A stretch of DNA of 64,000 bases, from NCBI GenBank assembly GCA_017794945.1, contig CP051239.1:1364001-1428000 (forward strand), read 5' to 3'. The notes below the pieces were generated by a model. The model did no database searches, was not told where the DNA came from, and saw only the letters and a program-made list of their open reading frames with translations. This DNA is from Alcanivorax sp. (GTDB lineage: Bacteria; Pseudomonadota; Gammaproteobacteria; Pseudomonadales; Alcanivoracaceae). Shown here piece after piece: positions 26,148 to 40,278 of the stretch; position 1 is the stretch's first letter, and each line of letters opens with the position of its first letter. Made by a program: the position numbers and the translations under genes.

Positions 26148-27254
26148 ATGATGCGCGTATTGGTATTTCTAATGGTGTTGGTGGCCGGGCCGGCCTTGGC
26201 CGCCCAGGCCAGCGCCGTGTTCGCCGGCGGCTGCTTCTGGTGTACCGAAGCGGACTTTGAAAAGTTGGACGGCGTGTCCGAAGCAATCAGCGGGTACGCC
26301 GGCGGCGATGAGGTGGACCCGACCTACCAGCAAGTGGCCGGCGGGCAAACCGGCCACACCGAGGTCGTGAAGGTGCTTTACGACCCGGAGGTGGTGAGCT
26401 ACGAGAACCTGCTCGCCTGGTTCTGGAAGCACATCGACCCGACCGACCCGGACGGCCAGTTCATCGACCAGGGCTCGCAGTACCGCAGCGCCATCTTCTA
26501 CCAGAACGACGAGGAGCGCGCGCTGGCGGAAGCGTCCAAAAAAGCCCTCGATGAGAGCGGCCGTTTCGATAAGGACGTGGTCACCGAAATCGTGCCGTTG
26601 AAGGCGTTCTACGAAGCCGAGGACTACCACCAGGACTATTACAAGAAGAGCCCCCTGCGCTATAAGTTCTATCGCTACAATTCAGGCCGTGATCAGTTTC
26701 TGGAGAAGCACTGGGAAGACCCGGACGCACGCCCCTGGCTGAACGCCTCGGTGGAAGAAGAAGAGGAACAGGAAGAGCTGGATCTGGGCGCGCCCTGGGA
26801 AGGCCCGGAACACTTCAAGCGCCCCTCCGATGAGGTGCTCAAGAAAGCGCTGCCGGAGATCGCGTTTCAGGTGACGCGTGACGACGCCACCGAGCGGGCG
26901 TTCAAGAACCCGTATCACGACCTGAAAAAAGAAGGCATCTATGTGGACGTGATCAGCGGCGAGCCGTTGTTCTCCTCCACGGACAAGTACGATTCCGGCA
27001 CCGGCTGGCCCAGTTTCACCCGGCCCATCGACGACCGGTTCGTGACCACCCGCGAAGACAACAGCCTGTGGTGGGCCACCCGCACCGAGGTGCGCAGCCG
27101 CTACGCGGATTCGCACCTGGGCCATGTGTTCGACGACGGGCCGGCGCCCACCGGCCAGCGCTGGTGCATGAACTCCGCCGCCATGGAGTTCATTCCCAGG
27201 GAAAACATGGAAGAGCTCGGCTACGGGGAGTATCTGTCGCTGTTCGAGGACTAA
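26148..27254 (+). CDS. msrAB: Exported methionine sulfoxide reductase MsrA-MsrB fusion
   Basis: A 368-residue bifunctional repair enzyme. A signal peptide ([17 protein letters not shown]) sends it to the periplasm. MsrA (about 23-190) has the catalytic GCFWC at 28-32 and reduces the S-sulfoxide. An acidic linker ([12 protein letters not shown]) leads to MsrB (about 235-368), with GTGWPSF and the catalytic Cys in [11 protein letters not shown], reducing the R-sulfoxide. The two CxxC zinc sites of E. coli MsrB are absent. Unlike Neisseria PilB there is no N-terminal thioredoxin domain. AAGGAGG lies 5 nt before ATG 26148; ATG 26151 is equally possible. Confidence 0.95.
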   Translation: MMRVLVFLMVLVAGPALAAQASAVFAGGCFWCTEADFEKLDGVSEAISGYAGGDEVDPTYQQVAGGQTGHTEVVKVLYDPEVVSYENLLAWFWKHIDPTDPDGQFIDQGSQYRSAIFYQNDEERALAEASKKALDESGRFDKDVVTEIVPLKAFYEAEDYHQDYYKKSPLRYKFYRYNSGRDQFLEKHWEDPDARPWLNASVEEEEEQEELDLGAPWEGPEHFKRPSDEVLKKALPEIAFQVTRDDATERAFKNPYHDLKKEGIYVDVISGEPLFSSTDKYDSGTGWPSFTRPIDDRFVTTREDNSLWWATRTEVRSRYADSHLGHVFDDGPAPTGQRWCMNSAAMEFIPRENMEELGYGEYLSLFED

Positions 27255-27259
27255 GCCGG

Positions 27260-29089
27260 CTACTCCACGGTAACCGACTTGGCCAGGTTGCGCGGCTGAT
27301 CCACATCGGTGCCGCGCAGCACCGCCACATGGTAGCTGAGCAGTTGCAGCGGCACGGTGTAGACGATGGGCGCGATGCTTTCCGGCACCGCCGGCATGTT
27401 CAGCACATGAATGCCCTCGCCTTCTTTGACGTGGGCGTTCTTGTCGGCGAACACATAGAGTTCACCGCCCCGGGCGCGCACTTCCTGCAGGTTCGACTTC
27501 AGCTTTTCCAATAGCTGATCGTTGGGCGCCACCGCCACCACCGGCATCTCCTTATCCACCAGGGCCAGCGGGCCGTGTTTGAGTTCGCCGGCCGGGTAGG
27601 CCTCGGCGTGGATATAGGAAATTTCCTTGAGCTTGAGCGCCCCTTCCATGGCCACCGGGAAGTGCACGCCGCGGCCCAGGAACAGGGTGTGGTGCTTTTC
27701 CACGAAGGCGCGGGACAGGGTTTCGATGGGCTTGTCCAGGGCCGCCGCCTGCTCCATAAGATTGGGCAGCTGGCGCAGTTCGGACAGGATGGTTTCGATC
27801 CGGTCGTCGCCCAGGAGCTTACGGCGGCCCAGGGCCAGCACCAGCATCATCAGCCCGGTGAGCTGGGTGGTGAACGCCTTGGTGGACGCCACGCCGATTT
27901 CCGGCCCGGCCTTGGTGAGAAACACCAGTTCGGACTCGCGCACCAGGGAGGAGCCGTCCACATTGCAAATCGACAGACGGCCGACGTAGTCCTTGCCGCC
28001 GGTGTCGCGCAGCGCGGCCAGCGTATCGGCGGTTTCACCGCTCTGTGAGATGGTCACGAACAGGGTGCCTTCCGGCACCACGTGCCGGCGGTAGCGGAAT
28101 TCGCTGGCCACTTCCACCTGGCAGGGAATGCCGGCCATGGCTTCCAGCCAGTAACGGGCCACCATGCCGGCGTGGTAGCTGGTGCCGCAGGCCACGATCT
28201 GTACCGTGCGTACCCGGTCGAAGACGGCGGCGGCGCTGTCGCCGAAGGCGGCGCTCACCGCGTCCGGTGAATCAATGCGCCCTTCCAGGGTGCGCTGGAT
28301 GGCGGCGGGCTGCTCGAAGATTTCCTTCTGCATGTAGTGCCGGTACGGCCCCTTGTCGGCGTCCTCGTGGGTGCCGTCCAGTTCGTGCACGGTACGCTCC
28401 GCCGGCTGGCCGTCGGCGCCGATGATGGTAACGGCGTCCACGGTGACGTCCACCAGATCGCCCTCTTCAAGGAAGATAAAGCGGTTGGTCACCGGCAACA
28501 GGGCGAGCTGGTCGGAAGCCACGTAGTTTTCGTCGATGCCCAGGCCCACCACCAGCGGCGAACCCGAACGTACCGCCACCAGGCGGTCGGGCTCGTCCTG
28601 GTCGATCACGCCCAGGGCATAGGCGCCGTGCAGGCGCGCCACGCTGGCGCGTACCGCGGCCACCAGGTTGCCGGTGTCCTTGAGGGTGCGGTGAATCAGG
28701 TGGGCGATCACCTCGGTGTCGGTCTGCGAGGTGAAGCGGTAACCGTCGGCTTCCAGCTCGTCCTTGAGTTCCTGGAAGTTCTCGATAATGCCGTTGTGCA
28801 CCACGGCCAGCCCGTTACCGGACATGTGTGGATGGGCATTGTCCTCGGACGGGCGTCCATGCGTGGCCCAGCGCGTGTGCGCAATACCCAGGAAACCGGC
28901 GCTGTTCTGCTCGCGCACCGCCTCTTCCAGCGCCGCCACCTTGCCCTGACGGCGCACGCGGAGCAGGCCCTGGTCGTTGAGCAGGGCCACGCCCGCGCTG
29001 TCGTAGCCCCGATATTCCAAGCGCTTGAGGCCGGTGATCAGGATATTGCTGACATTACGATGGGCGATGGCGCCGACGATTCCACACAT
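27260..29089 (-). CDS. glmS: Glutamine-fructose-6-phosphate aminotransferase GlmS
   Basis: A 609-residue cytoplasmic enzyme making glucosamine-6-phosphate for peptidoglycan and LPS. The N-terminal glutaminase has catalytic Cys2 ([13 protein letters not shown]) and HTRWATHG. Two SIS sugar-isomerase domains follow ([30 protein letters not shown]), and the C-terminus [11 protein letters not shown] is the conserved end. It lies 28 bp after glmU and is probably co-transcribed. Its end is 5 bp from the convergent msrAB stop, with no terminator visible between. Confidence 0.98.
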   Translation of the reverse strand: MCGIVGAIAHRNVSNILITGLKRLEYRGYDSAGVALLNDQGLLRVRRQGKVAALEEAVREQNSAGFLGIAHTRWATHGRPSEDNAHPHMSGNGLAVVHNGIIENFQELKDELEADGYRFTSQTDTEVIAHLIHRTLKDTGNLVAAVRASVARLHGAYALGVIDQDEPDRLVAVRSGSPLVVGLGIDENYVASDQLALLPVTNRFIFLEEGDLVDVTVDAVTIIGADGQPAERTVHELDGTHEDADKGPYRHYMQKEIFEQPAAIQRTLEGRIDSPDAVSAAFGDSAAAVFDRVRTVQIVACGTSYHAGMVARYWLEAMAGIPCQVEVASEFRYRRHVVPEGTLFVTISQSGETADTLAALRDTGGKDYVGRLSICNVDGSSLVRESELVFLTKAGPEIGVASTKAFTTQLTGLMMLVLALGRRKLLGDDRIETILSELRQLPNLMEQAAALDKPIETLSRAFVEKHHTLFLGRGVHFPVAMEGALKLKEISYIHAEAYPAGELKHGPLALVDKEMPVVAVAPNDQLLEKLKSNLQEVRARGGELYVFADKNAHVKEGEGIHVLNMPAVPESIAPIVYTVPLQLLSYHVAVLRGTDVDQPRNLAKSVTVE

Positions 29090-29117
29090 TTGCGTTTCCT
29101 TTTTGTCCGTTCCGTGC

Positions 29118-30476
29118 CTATTTCTTTTCCGGCCGCGACCAGTTCTGAATGTTGCGCTGCTGGCCCCGGGCGACCGCCAGGCCCTGATCGGGCACGTCCT
29201 TGGTTACCACGCTGCCGGCGCCCACGGTGGCATTTTCGCCGATGGTCACCGGCGCCACCAGCGATGAATTGGAGCCGATAAAGGCGCCGTCCTTCATCAC
29301 CGTCTGGAACTTGTTCACGCCATCGTAGTTGCAGGTAATGGTGCCGGCGCCCACATTGACGCCCTTGCCGATACGGCTGTCGCCAATGTAGGTGAGGTGG
29401 TTCACTTTCGAGCCCTCGCCCACATAGGCTTTTTTGGTTTCCACGAAGTTGCCGACCTTGGCCTGGGCGGCCAATTCGGTGCCCGGACGCAGGCGGGCGA
29501 ACGGGCCCACCTGGCAGTTCTCGCCGACCACCGCGCCGTCCACCACCGAGTTCGCCTCGATGTGGGTGCCGCTGCCGATGCGGGCGTTGCGGATCAAACA
29601 GTTCGGGCCCACGGTCACGCGGTCGCCGATCTCCACGTCACCCACCAGCACGGTGTTGATGTCGAGGGTGACATCCTGGCCGCACCGCAGGTTTCCACGG
29701 ATATCCAGGCGGTCCGGATCAAGAAGCGTAACGCCATCGCGCATCAGCGTTTCCGCGCGGACCCGCTGATAGACCCGTTCCAGACGCGCCAACTGCACCC
29801 GGTCATTGACCCCGTCCACTTCCCAGGCGTGGCCGGGCTGCTCGGTAACCACGTCCATGCCCGCGTCCACCGCCATGGCGATCAGGTCGGTGAGATAGTA
29901 TTCGCCCTGGGCGTTGCTGTTGGAGAGGCGCGGCAGGCTGTCGTTCAGGAAGCGGCGCGTGCAGGCGAGGATGCCCGTATTGATCTCGCGGACCGCTTTT
30001 TCGTCGTCGCTGGCGTCTTTCTGCTCCACCACGCGCCGTACCTTGCCATCCGCGTCGCGAATCACACGGCCGTAGCCTGAGGGGTCGGCCAGCGTCAGGG
30101 TCATCAACGCCAGGCTCCGGTCGTCCACGCGGGCGACGAAATCACGCAGCGTTTGCGGCTGGATCAACGGCACGTCACCGTACAGCACCAGTACCACGTC
30201 TTCTTCCAGGTGCGGCAGCGCCTGGGCCACGGCGTGGCCGGTGCCGAGCTGCTCGGCCTGCTCCGCCCATTGCAGCCGCGAACCGGTCACCGCCTGGCGG
30301 ACGGCTTCACCGCCATGACCGTAAATCAGCACCGTGTTATCCGGGTGGAGGGCGCCGGCGGCGTCCACCACGTGCTGCACCATGGGGCGTCCGGCAATCG
30401 GGTGAAGGACCTTGGGGAGATCCGATTTCATGCGGGTTCCCTTGCCCGCCGCGAGAATCACTACCGCCAGATTCAT
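29118..30476 (-). CDS. glmU: Bifunctional UDP-N-acetylglucosamine pyrophosphorylase/acetyltransferase GlmU
   Basis: A 452-residue enzyme that acetylates glucosamine-1-phosphate and uridylylates the product. The N-terminal pyrophosphorylase has [21 protein letters not shown]. The C-terminal left-handed beta-helix has the expected hexapeptide repeats and [21 protein letters not shown] with the acetyl-CoA site. It follows atpC across a 90-bp gap holding a strong terminator and forms the usual glmU-glmS pair. Confidence 0.98.
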   Translation of the reverse strand: MNLAVVILAAGKGTRMKSDLPKVLHPIAGRPMVQHVVDAAGALHPDNTVLIYGHGGEAVRQAVTGSRLQWAEQAEQLGTGHAVAQALPHLEEDVVLVLYGDVPLIQPQTLRDFVARVDDRSLALMTLTLADPSGYGRVIRDADGKVRRVVEQKDASDDEKAVREINTGILACTRRFLNDSLPRLSNSNAQGEYYLTDLIAMAVDAGMDVVTEQPGHAWEVDGVNDRVQLARLERVYQRVRAETLMRDGVTLLDPDRLDIRGNLRCGQDVTLDINTVLVGDVEIGDRVTVGPNCLIRNARIGSGTHIEANSVVDGAVVGENCQVGPFARLRPGTELAAQAKVGNFVETKKAYVGEGSKVNHLTYIGDSRIGKGVNVGAGTITCNYDGVNKFQTVMKDGAFIGSNSSLVAPVTIGENATVGAGSVVTKDVPDQGLAVARGQQRNIQNWSRPEKK

Positions 30477-30507
30477 GCTCCGCTTCCTTGAGTTCCGTGG
30501 TGATAAT

Positions 30508-30540
30508 AAAAAAAGGGCAGCACAGGGCCACCCTTTTTTA
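30508..30540. terminator. Bidirectional terminator after atpC
   Basis: A7-GGG and CCC-T6 arms (30509-30521 and 30527-30539) form a 13-pair stem with two G-T wobbles. On the minus strand the T-tract follows the stem directly. It separates the atp operon from glmU-glmS. Confidence 0.85.
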
Positions 30541-30566
30541 GTTCAGCTTGTACCGAAAGCCGGGCG

Positions 30567-30992
30567 TTACCGCTTGGCCATCTTCTTAATTTGCTCGATG
30601 GTACGCAAGCGCGCGGACGCTTCGGCCAGGGTGATGGCGGCGCGCGAGTAGTCCATGTCGGCGTTCTTGCCTTCCAGGGCTTCCTTGGCACGCTGCTTGG
30701 CTTCTTCCGCCTGGGCGCCGTCCATGTCCTGGGCACGCTCGGCGGTGTCCGCCAGCACGGTGACCAGTTTCGGCTGGACTTCCAGGAAGCCTCCGGAGAC
30801 GTAGAAGACTTCTTCGTCCCCGTTCTGCTTCTTCACGCGAACCGGGCCGGGCTTGAGCCGGGTGAGCAAGGGCGCGTGACCGGGCATGACGCCCAGGTCC
30901 CCTTCCACACCGGCGGCCACTACCAGCTCGACCAGTCCGGAGAACAGCTGCTTTTCGGCACTAACGATATCGCAATGCACGGTCATCGCCAT
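30567..30992 (-). CDS. atpC: ATP synthase epsilon subunit
   Basis: A 141-residue F1 central-stalk subunit that couples rotation and inhibits ATP hydrolysis. It has the N-terminal beta-sandwich ([20 protein letters not shown]...[19 protein letters not shown]) and a two-helix C-terminal domain. Last gene of the operon, 20 bp after atpD. Confidence 0.97.
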   Translation of the reverse strand: MAMTVHCDIVSAEKQLFSGLVELVVAAGVEGDLGVMPGHAPLLTRLKPGPVRVKKQNGDEEVFYVSGGFLEVQPKLVTVLADTAERAQDMDGAQAEEAKQRAKEALEGKNADMDYSRAAITLAEASARLRTIEQIKKMAKR

Positions 30993-31012
30993 CTGTGTTC
31001 CTCCCCGGGCGG

Positions 31013-32410
<1,398 letters not shown>

Positions 32411-32449
32411 TTAACTTGCGTTTTCGCCGCGTGCTGTCTGAGACAGACA

Positions 32450-33310
32450 CTAGACCGCGGCGGCACCACCAACGATTTCAGAAATTTCCTGCGTAATGGC
32501 CGCCTGGCGCGCCTTGTTGTACACCAGCTGGAGGTCATTAATGATCTCGCCGGCGTTATCACTGGCCGCCTTCATGGCAACCATGCGCGCTGCCTGTTCA
32601 CAGGCATTGTTCTCGACCACGCCCTGGTAGACCTGGGATTCAATGAACCGGACCAGCAGTTCATCCAGGATTTCCTTGGGCTCAGGCTCGTAGATATAGT
32701 CCCAATGACGCTGAAACTCTTCGTCTTGCGAGGCTTCAAGCGGCAGCAACTGAATGCTTTTGGGTGACTGCGTCATGGTGTTCACGAACTCGTTGTACAC
32801 CAGGTACAAACGGTCGATCTCACCATTCTCAAAGGCGTCGAGCATCACCTTGATGGAGCCGATCAGATCGCTCAGATGCGGGGTGTCGCCCAGGCCGTTG
32901 ACGGTGGCCTGAACGTCGCCGCCGACGCTCTTGAAGAAGGCGATGCCCTTGCTGCCTACCACGCAGTACTGCGCCTTGGCGCCTTCCTGCTCCCACTGAC
33001 GGGTGCTCTTCACGACCTTCTTCAGCAGGTTGGCGTTCAAGCCGCCACTCAGGCCCCGGTCGGAGGTCACCACGATGTAACCGACGTTCTTCACTTCCCG
33101 CTCTTGCAGGTAGATGTGCCGGTACTCCAGATCAGCGTTGGCAAGATGGGCAACCACCTGACGCATACGGCTCGCGTAGGGCTTGCTGGCAGCCATACGG
33201 TCCTGCGCTTTGCGCATTTTGCTGGCCGCCACCATCTCCATCGCACGAGTGATCTTCTTCGTGCTCTGGACACTAGAGATCTTGCCTTTGATCTCTTTAC
33301 CGCTAGCCAT
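32450..33310 (-). CDS. atpG: ATP synthase gamma subunit
   Basis: A 286-residue F1 central shaft. The N-terminal coiled coil ([31 protein letters not shown]) and the C-terminal helix ([22 protein letters not shown]) are diagnostic. 23 bp after atpA. Confidence 0.98.
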   Translation of the reverse strand: MASGKEIKGKISSVQSTKKITRAMEMVAASKMRKAQDRMAASKPYASRMRQVVAHLANADLEYRHIYLQEREVKNVGYIVVTSDRGLSGGLNANLLKKVVKSTRQWEQEGAKAQYCVVGSKGIAFFKSVGGDVQATVNGLGDTPHLSDLIGSIKVMLDAFENGEIDRLYLVYNEFVNTMTQSPKSIQLLPLEASQDEEFQRHWDYIYEPEPKEILDELLVRFIESQVYQGVVENNACEQAARMVAMKAASDNAGEIINDLQLVYNKARQAAITQEISEIVGGAAAV

Positions 33311-33333
33311 AGGACTAATCCTTTCTTAGCGAA

Positions 33334-34878
33334 TTACCAGGTTTGGGTGGACTTGAATTGATCGATGGCGTCTTTAATGCCGGCCTCGATCTCATCGTTG
33401 TAGTCACCCTTTTCGTTGATCTTGTCCATCAACGCTTTCTGTTCGCTGTTCATATAATCCAGCAGCGCGGCTTCGAAGGCGCCGATCTTGCTGATCTCGA
33501 TGCCTTTCAGGTAGCCGTTGTTCGCCGCGTACAGCACCACGCCCATTTCGGCCACGGACATCGGGCTGTACTGCTTCTGCTTCATCAGCTCGGTGACGGC
33601 CTGGCCGTGCTCGAGCTGCTCACGGGTGGCCTCGTCCAGGTCGGAAGCGAACTGGGCGAACGCCGCCAGTTCCCGGTACTGGGCCAGTGCCAGACGGATA
33701 CCACCGCCGAGCTTCTTGACGATCTTGGTCTGCGCGGAACCGCCCACACGGGAAACCGAGATACCGGCGTTCATGGCCGGGCGGATGCCGGCGTTGAACA
33801 GGCTGGTTTCCAGGAAGATCTGACCATCGGTAATGGAGATCACGTTGGTGGGTACGAACGCGGACACGTCACCGCCCTGGGTCTCGATGATCGGCAGCGC
33901 GGTCAGGGAACCGGTCTTGCCTTTCACTTTGCCGTCGGTGAATTTCTCGACGAATTCCTCGTTGACCTTGGCGGCGCGTTCCAGCAGACGGGAGTGCAGG
34001 TAGAACACGTCACCCGGGTAGGCTTCGCGGCCCGGCGGGCGGCGCAGCAGCAGGGAAATCTGACGATAGGCCCAGGCTTGCTTGGTCAGATCGTCATAAA
34101 CGATCAGGGCGTCTTCGCCACGGTCACGGAAGTACTCGCCCATGGCGCAGCCGGCGAACGGGGCCAGGAACTGCATGGAAGCCGGATCGGAAGCGGAGGC
34201 CGCCACGATCACGGTGTTTTCCATGGCGCCGTGCTCTTCCAGCTTGCTCACCACGTTGGCGATGGTGGACTGCTTCTGACCAATGGCCACGTAGACACAC
34301 TTAATGCCAGAGTTTTTCTGGTTGATGATGGTGTCCACCGCCACGGCGGTCTTACCGATCTGGCGGTCGCCAATGATCAGCTCACGCTGACCACGGCCGA
34401 TGGGGGTCATGGCGTCGATGGATTTGAAACCGGTCTGTACCGGCTCATTCACCTCTTTACGCCAGATCACGCCGGGCGCCACTTTCTCTACGGCGTCGGT
34501 TTCGGCGGCGTCCACCGGACCTTTGCCGTCCACCGGGTTGCCCAGGGCGTCGACCACGCGGCCGAGCAGTTCGGGGCCCACCGGCACTTCCAGAATGCGG
34601 CCGGTGCAGCGGACCTTCTGGCCCTCCGCCAGACCCAGGTAATCACCCAGCACCACGGCGCCCACGGAGTCCTGCTCCAGGTTGAGGGCCATGCCGAAGA
34701 TGCCGCCCTCAAACTCGATCATCTCGCCGAACATCACGTCGGCCAGACCATGAATGCGCACGATGCCGTCAAATACGGATACCACCGTACCTTCGTTCCG
34801 TGCCTCGGTGGAGGTATCAAGTTTCGCGATGCGCGACTTGATAATCTCGCTGATTTCGGACGGGTTGAGTTGCTGCAT
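33334..34878 (-). CDS. atpA: ATP synthase alpha subunit
   Basis: A 514-residue regulatory F1 subunit. It starts [17 protein letters not shown] and has P-loop GDRQIGKTA near 170 and [22 protein letters not shown]. 16 bp after atpH. Confidence 0.99.
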   Translation of the reverse strand: MQQLNPSEISEIIKSRIAKLDTSTEARNEGTVVSVFDGIVRIHGLADVMFGEMIEFEGGIFGMALNLEQDSVGAVVLGDYLGLAEGQKVRCTGRILEVPVGPELLGRVVDALGNPVDGKGPVDAAETDAVEKVAPGVIWRKEVNEPVQTGFKSIDAMTPIGRGQRELIIGDRQIGKTAVAVDTIINQKNSGIKCVYVAIGQKQSTIANVVSKLEEHGAMENTVIVAASASDPASMQFLAPFAGCAMGEYFRDRGEDALIVYDDLTKQAWAYRQISLLLRRPPGREAYPGDVFYLHSRLLERAAKVNEEFVEKFTDGKVKGKTGSLTALPIIETQGGDVSAFVPTNVISITDGQIFLETSLFNAGIRPAMNAGISVSRVGGSAQTKIVKKLGGGIRLALAQYRELAAFAQFASDLDEATREQLEHGQAVTELMKQKQYSPMSVAEMGVVLYAANNGYLKGIEISKIGAFEAALLDYMNSEQKALMDKINEKGDYNDEIEAGIKDAIDQFKSTQTW

Positions 34879-34894
34879 CTCTAATCCCTCAAAC

Positions 34895-35431
34895 TCAAGA
34901 GTTCAGTTGCTCTGCCAGGCGGTTAAGCCGGCCGCGCACACTGCCATCAATTACGGTATCGCCGGCTCTCACCAGCACGCCACCAATGAGTGACTCGTCA
35001 ACGGAGGTGGACACCTGCACATTCCGGCCCAGACGCGTCTTCAGCGCTGTCACCAGTTTGTCGGTCTCGGCGTCTTCCAGTTCGAACGGCGCGATCAACT
35101 CCACATCGATAGTGCGTTGATCTTCCGCCGCCAGTTCGTGGAACAACATTGCGATGGTCGGCAACAGGGCCAGACGCTTGTTGTCCGCGAGCTGGGCGAT
35201 AAAATTGCGAGCGCTCTCATTGAGCTCATCGCCACAAACGTCGCCTATCGCTTTCGCCTGTGTCTCGCTGTCCAGCTCCGGCTGGTCCAGGTAAGCACGC
35301 ATGGTGGCTTCCTGCGCCACTGCCGCCGCCAGGCCCAGCATCTGCTCCCATTCAGCCAGCGCGTTCTGTTCTTTGGCGAACAGGAACGCGGCCTTGGCGT
35401 ATGGGCGTGCGATGGTGGTCAATTCAGCCAT
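34895..35431 (-). CDS. atpH: ATP synthase delta subunit
   Basis: A 178-residue peripheral-stalk subunit linking F1 to the b subunits. The N-terminal helical domain begins [20 protein letters not shown]. The C-terminal end ([28 protein letters not shown]) is the conserved family tail. Confidence 0.97.
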   Translation of the reverse strand: MAELTTIARPYAKAAFLFAKEQNALAEWEQMLGLAAAVAQEATMRAYLDQPELDSETQAKAIGDVCGDELNESARNFIAQLADNKRLALLPTIAMLFHELAAEDQRTIDVELIAPFELEDAETDKLVTALKTRLGRNVQVSTSVDESLIGGVLVRAGDTVIDGSVRGRLNRLAEQLNS

Positions 35432-35450
35432 GGGGTGCCATCCGTATCAC

Positions 35451-35921
35451 TCAGAGTTGAGCCGCCAAGTCGTCCAGCAGCTGCTTGTGTGCGTCGCGGT
35501 TCACTTCGCGGCCCAGCACTTGCTCGGCGCCACTCAATGCCAGAGCGGACACCTCTTTGCGCAGCTCTTCACGGGCGCGGTTGATCTCCTGATCGATCTC
35601 GGACTGCGCCTTTTCGATCAGACGCTCACCTTCGGTGCGTGCCTGGTCTTTGGCTTCCTCGACGATCTGATTCGCCCGTTTGTTGGCCTGCTCGATGATT
35701 TCGGACGCCTTTTCTTTGGCTTCCTTAAGATTCGAGGAGGCTTTTTCCTGCGCCAGCACCAGATCGCGCTCAGCCCGATCCGCGGCGCTCAGGCCCTCTG
35801 CGATTTTCTGCTTACGTTCTTCCAGCGCCTTGGAAATAGGCGGCCAGACGAACTTCATACAGAAGATCACGAACAGGGCGAACCAGATGGCCTGGCCAAT
35901 TAGTGTCGCATTAATATTCAT
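35451..35921 (-). CDS. atpF: ATP synthase b subunit
   Basis: A 156-residue Fo subunit, the same length as E. coli b. One N-terminal membrane helix ([26 protein letters not shown]) is followed by a long charged coiled coil that forms the stator. Confidence 0.98.
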   Translation of the reverse strand: MNINATLIGQAIWFALFVIFCMKFVWPPISKALEERKQKIAEGLSAADRAERDLVLAQEKASSNLKEAKEKASEIIEQANKRANQIVEEAKDQARTEGERLIEKAQSEIDQEINRAREELRKEVSALALSGAEQVLGREVNRDAHKQLLDDLAAQL

Positions 35922-35985
35922 GCCAACACCTCAATCCGCGTTGCATAGATTTCCCAAAATCGGGGCTTATTTCGAAAAGCGCGAT

Positions 35986-37180
<1,195 letters not shown>

Positions 37181-37609
37181 CTAGTCTTCTTGCCCGTAAT
37201 GTTCCGTTCCAAGGCGGGCATCCAGGCGCGCGACCTGAACCCAGCCGGCGATTTGCGCCGACATGAAGGCGAGGAACAAAACCATTGCTGTCATTGATTC
37301 GCGCATTTGCGGTACTTCGGCGAACGTCAGCCAGAACAGTACCAGCATGATGGCGATTTTGCCGATCTCCGCTCTTACCGCGGCGCCGGCCATGCGCTTG
37401 GCCGCACGGTTTCCCGGGTGCAGCCACACTTGGAAGCCACCCCAAGCGTAGGCGATCAGGCTGATGGTCCCACCCCAGAGCGCCGCCAGACCGATAGTGC
37501 TTCCGGCGATCACGGCGGCCAGCGCGGCGATCACGACCACGCTGGTGGTCTGGGCGCGCATCAAGCCCCAGAACAAGGTCCTGCGGGCTGATTCGTCTAA
37601 ATTGGCCAC
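37181..37609 (-). CDS. atpI: ATP synthase protein I
   Basis: A 142-residue membrane protein with four hydrophobic segments that helps assemble the c-ring. The start is a GTG at 37609 with GGAG 5 nt upstream. First gene of the atp operon, 15 bp before atpB. Sequence conservation in this family is low; identification rests on position, size and topology. Confidence 0.9.
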   Translation of the reverse strand: MANLDESARRTLFWGLMRAQTTSVVVIAALAAVIAGSTIGLAALWGGTISLIAYAWGGFQVWLHPGNRAAKRMAGAAVRAEIGKIAIMLVLFWLTFAEVPQMRESMTAMVLFLAFMSAQIAGWVQVARLDARLGTEHYGQED

Positions 37610-37691
37610 CTTGCTCCCGGGTTTCGTCGCTGGCTACGCCTGGGTGTTATCAGGTGAAGGTCGCGGGTACCCCCTGATCTTTGGCGCGGGA

Positions 37692-37720
37692 AGTATATGA
37701 GGAAGGCATAGCGGTATCAA
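37692..37720 (-). promoter_or_regulatory. Promoter of the atpIBEFHAGDC operon
   Basis: On the minus strand, TTGATA (37720-37715), a 17-nt spacer and TATACT (37697-37692), about 80 nt before the atpI GTG. Good sigma-70 match with ideal spacing. The rest of the 273-bp gap to parB shows no other clear feature. Confidence 0.7.
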
Positions 37721-37882
37721 CCGGCACGGGCAATTGTTTGCCTTCAAAGTGCCGGGCGAGAGGAGAAAAAGTCTGTTGACGCCCTACAAAAAGGATCAAT
37801 TTGTATCAGCGTGTGTGGAAAGCTAACGCCTCGAACGGATTTCAGTCAAGTCGTTTGATGTAGATGAACCAAGCGGCCCCGC

Positions 37883-38803
37883 CTATTTGATGTGCGCCAG
37901 AATGCCGTCCAGCTCATCCAGGTTGTTGTAGCTGATCACCAGTTTGCCCTTGCCGGCGTTGCCCTGCTGAATCTGCACCGGGGCGCCCAGGCGGTCGGAC
38001 AGGTCGTTGATCAGATGCCGCACATTGGGGTCTTCCTTGGCCGGTGCCGGCTTGGCGGGCTTTTCCTTCTCGAATTCACGCACCAGGGTTTCGGTCTGGC
38101 GCACGGAAAGCCCCTTGGCCACCACGGTGCGCGCGGCCTCCACCTGCTTGGCGCCGGTCAGTGACAACAGGGCGCGCGCGTGACCCATTTCCAGATCACC
38201 GTGTTCGAGCAGCTTTTTGACGTCCGCTTCCAGGCTCATCAGGCGCAGCAGATTGGTGACCATGGCGCGGGACTTGCCCACCGCGTCGGCGACCTGCTGG
38301 TGGGTGAGGCCGAATTCTTCCTTGAGCCGGGACAGCGCCAGCGCCTCTTCCATGGGGTTGAGGTTTTCGCGCTGAATGTTCTCGATCAGCGCCATGGCGA
38401 TGGCGGCTTCGTCGGGCACCTCGCGGATCACCGCCGGAATCGCGTCCAACTCCGCCATCTGCGCGGCCCGCCAGCGGCGCTCGCCGGCGATGATCTCGTA
38501 GCGGTTGTCGCCCAGCGGGCGCACCACGATGGGCTGCATCACGCCCTGGGCGCGGATCGATTCGGCCAGCTCTTCCAGGGCGTCGGCGGACATGTCCTTG
38601 CGCGGCTGGTAGCGGCCGCGCTGCATCAGCTCCACCGGCAGGTGGCGCAGATCGCCGTCGCGGGGCGGGCGCTGGGCCTGTTGCTCCGACGCTTCGCCGT
38701 CACCCTCGACGCTGACTTCCTCGGGCTGGTGCTGGTACGCCTCGTTGCTGCTGAGCAGGGCGTCGAGCCCCTTGCTGAGACCGCGTTTACGCTTTGCCGC
38801 CAT
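37883..38803 (-). CDS. parB: Chromosome-partitioning protein ParB
   Basis: A 306-residue DNA-binding CTPase that loads at parS and spreads. It starts MAAKRKRGLSKGLDALLSS. The CTP-binding region has ERRWRAAQMAELDAIPAVIRE (GERRWRA), and the helix-turn-helix has THQQVADAVGKSRAMVTNLLRL. The ATG at 38803 has GAGG 8 nt upstream; the open frame extends upstream into parA but without family similarity. No parS site was spotted by eye in the window. Confidence 0.97.
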   Translation of the reverse strand: MAAKRKRGLSKGLDALLSSNEAYQHQPEEVSVEGDGEASEQQAQRPPRDGDLRHLPVELMQRGRYQPRKDMSADALEELAESIRAQGVMQPIVVRPLGDNRYEIIAGERRWRAAQMAELDAIPAVIREVPDEAAIAMALIENIQRENLNPMEEALALSRLKEEFGLTHQQVADAVGKSRAMVTNLLRLMSLEADVKKLLEHGDLEMGHARALLSLTGAKQVEAARTVVAKGLSVRQTETLVREFEKEKPAKPAPAKEDPNVRHLINDLSDRLGAPVQIQQGNAGKGKLVISYNNLDELDGILAHIK

Positions 38804-38819
38804 AGTCGGTGCCTCTACC

Positions 38820-39635
38820 TCATGCCTGGGATTGCGGGGTTTGCGGAGAGGCCTTGGCATTTTGCATGGCCTGTTCGCGCCGCAGGATTTCGCCCGCCAG
38901 CGCCAGGTAGCTGACCGCGCCCCGGGACTTGGGATCATAGGTGATCACCGGCGCGCCGTGGCTGGGCGCTTCGGCCAGCCGCACGTTACGAGGAATAATG
39001 GTGCGGTAGACCTTGTCGCCGAAGTGGCTGATCAACTGGTTGGAAACGTCGTTGGACAGGCTGTTGCGCGGATCGTACATGGTGCGCAGCAGGCCGCCGA
39101 TATGCAGCTTGGGGTTGAGCACGGTGCGGATCTTCTCGATGGTATTCATCAGCGAGGTGAGACCCTCCAACGCGTAGTACTCGCACTGGATCGGCACGAT
39201 CACCGAGTCCGCCGCGGTGAGCGCGTTGACGGTGAGCATGTTCAGCGACGGCGGGCAGTCGACGATGATGTAGTCGTAATTGGCGCGGATGCGGGCCAGC
39301 GCGTTGCGCAGGCGGAATTCACGCATCTTCATGTCCAGCAGCTGCACTTCCGCGGCGGTCAGGTCACCGTTGGCGGCGACCAGATCGAAACCGGAATCCT
39401 TGGGGGTGTCGACCACCGCGTCTTCCACGTTCACTTCGCCCATCAGCACGTCGTGGATGGTGTATTCCGGCTCATACTTGTCCACGCCGGCGCCGCTGGT
39501 GGCGTTACCCTGTGGATCAATGTCCACCAGCAACACCTTCTTGCGCGTCGCCGCCAGGGAAGCGGCCAGATTGACGCTGCTGGTGGTCTTGCCCACTCCA
39601 CCTTTCTGGTTGGCAATGGCAAAAACGGTGGTCAC
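38820..39635 (-). CDS. parA: Chromosome-partitioning ATPase ParA (Soj)
   Basis: A 271-residue deviant Walker-A ATPase: KGGVGKTT at 11-18, DIDPQGNAT, and DCPPSLNMLT. It moves ParB-parS complexes on the nucleoid. The Gln/Ser-rich tail is variable. 10 bp after rsmG and 16 bp before parB, in the usual mnmG-rsmG-parA-parB order. Confidence 0.98.
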   Translation of the reverse strand: MTTVFAIANQKGGVGKTTSSVNLAASLAATRKKVLLVDIDPQGNATSGAGVDKYEPEYTIHDVLMGEVNVEDAVVDTPKDSGFDLVAANGDLTAAEVQLLDMKMREFRLRNALARIRANYDYIIVDCPPSLNMLTVNALTAADSVIVPIQCEYYALEGLTSLMNTIEKIRTVLNPKLHIGGLLRTMYDPRNSLSNDVSNQLISHFGDKVYRTIIPRNVRLAEAPSHGAPVITYDPKSRGAVSYLALAGEILRREQAMQNAKASPQTPQSQA

Positions 39636-39645
39636 TGCGGTCTCC

Positions 39646-40278
39646 TTATTCCGGCACGTGCGGTCCGGCCCGGCTGGCGATCACCAGCACGCGGGCCTCC
39701 GCCAGTCCGGGGACCGACAGAGGCGCCACCCGGGCGTGCCAGCCGGCGGGCAGGCCGGCCAGTTCCTGGTCGGCGGCGGCCGCTTTCATGGCCAGAACGC
39801 GGCTACCGTCGGTGATCAGGGGGGCCAGGGCCCGCAGCATGTCCGGCAGGGCGGCGAACGCCCGGCTGATGATCTGCGATGGAGCATTACGGTACTGTTC
39901 CACGCGGGTGTTCACAACCTCCACGTTGGAAAGCCCCAATTCCCGGCGGGCGTGACGCACGAAGCGGGTTTTCTTGCCGTTGCTGTCGAGCAGCACGAAA
40001 CGCAGATCCGGCCGGGCGATGGCCAGCGGAATACCGGGCAGGCCGGCGCCGGTGCCCACGTCCAGCGTATCGCGGTCGTCCAGATGCGCCAGCACCGACA
40101 GCGAGTCCAGCAGATGGCGCTGGATCATCTCGCCCGGGTCGCGCACCGCGGTGAGGTTATAGGCGCGGTTCCATTTCACCAACAGATCGCGGTACTCAAG
40201 CAAGGCCTGCTGCCGGGCGTCGTCCAGCGACACACCCAGTTGCTGGAGGCCGCCGGCCAGGCGGTCCCGGTCGGTCAT
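39646..40278 (-). CDS. rsmG: 16S rRNA (guanine-527-N7) methyltransferase RsmG
   Basis: A 210-residue SAM-dependent methyltransferase with the SAM site [16 protein letters not shown] near 68-83 and [11 protein letters not shown]. Overlaps the mnmG stop by 4 bp, indicating coupled translation. Confidence 0.98.
   Translation of the reverse strand: MTDRDRLAGGLQQLGVSLDDARQQALLEYRDLLVKWNRAYNLTAVRDPGEMIQRHLLDSLSVLAHLDDRDTLDVGTGAGLPGIPLAIARPDLRFVLLDSNGKKTRFVRHARRELGLSNVEVVNTRVEQYRNAPSQIISRAFAALPDMLRALAPLITDGSRVLAMKAAAADQELAGLPAGWHARVAPLSVPGLAEARVLVIASRAGPHVPE

Noticed and set aside
29090-29117. glmS ribozyme or riboswitch upstream of glmS
   Set aside because: Only 27 bp separate glmU and glmS, too short, and the ribozyme is a feature of Gram-positive bacteria.
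37610-37882. parS site near parAB
   Set aside because: I could not find the TGTTTCACGTGAAACA consensus or a close variant by eye here or elsewhere in the window.
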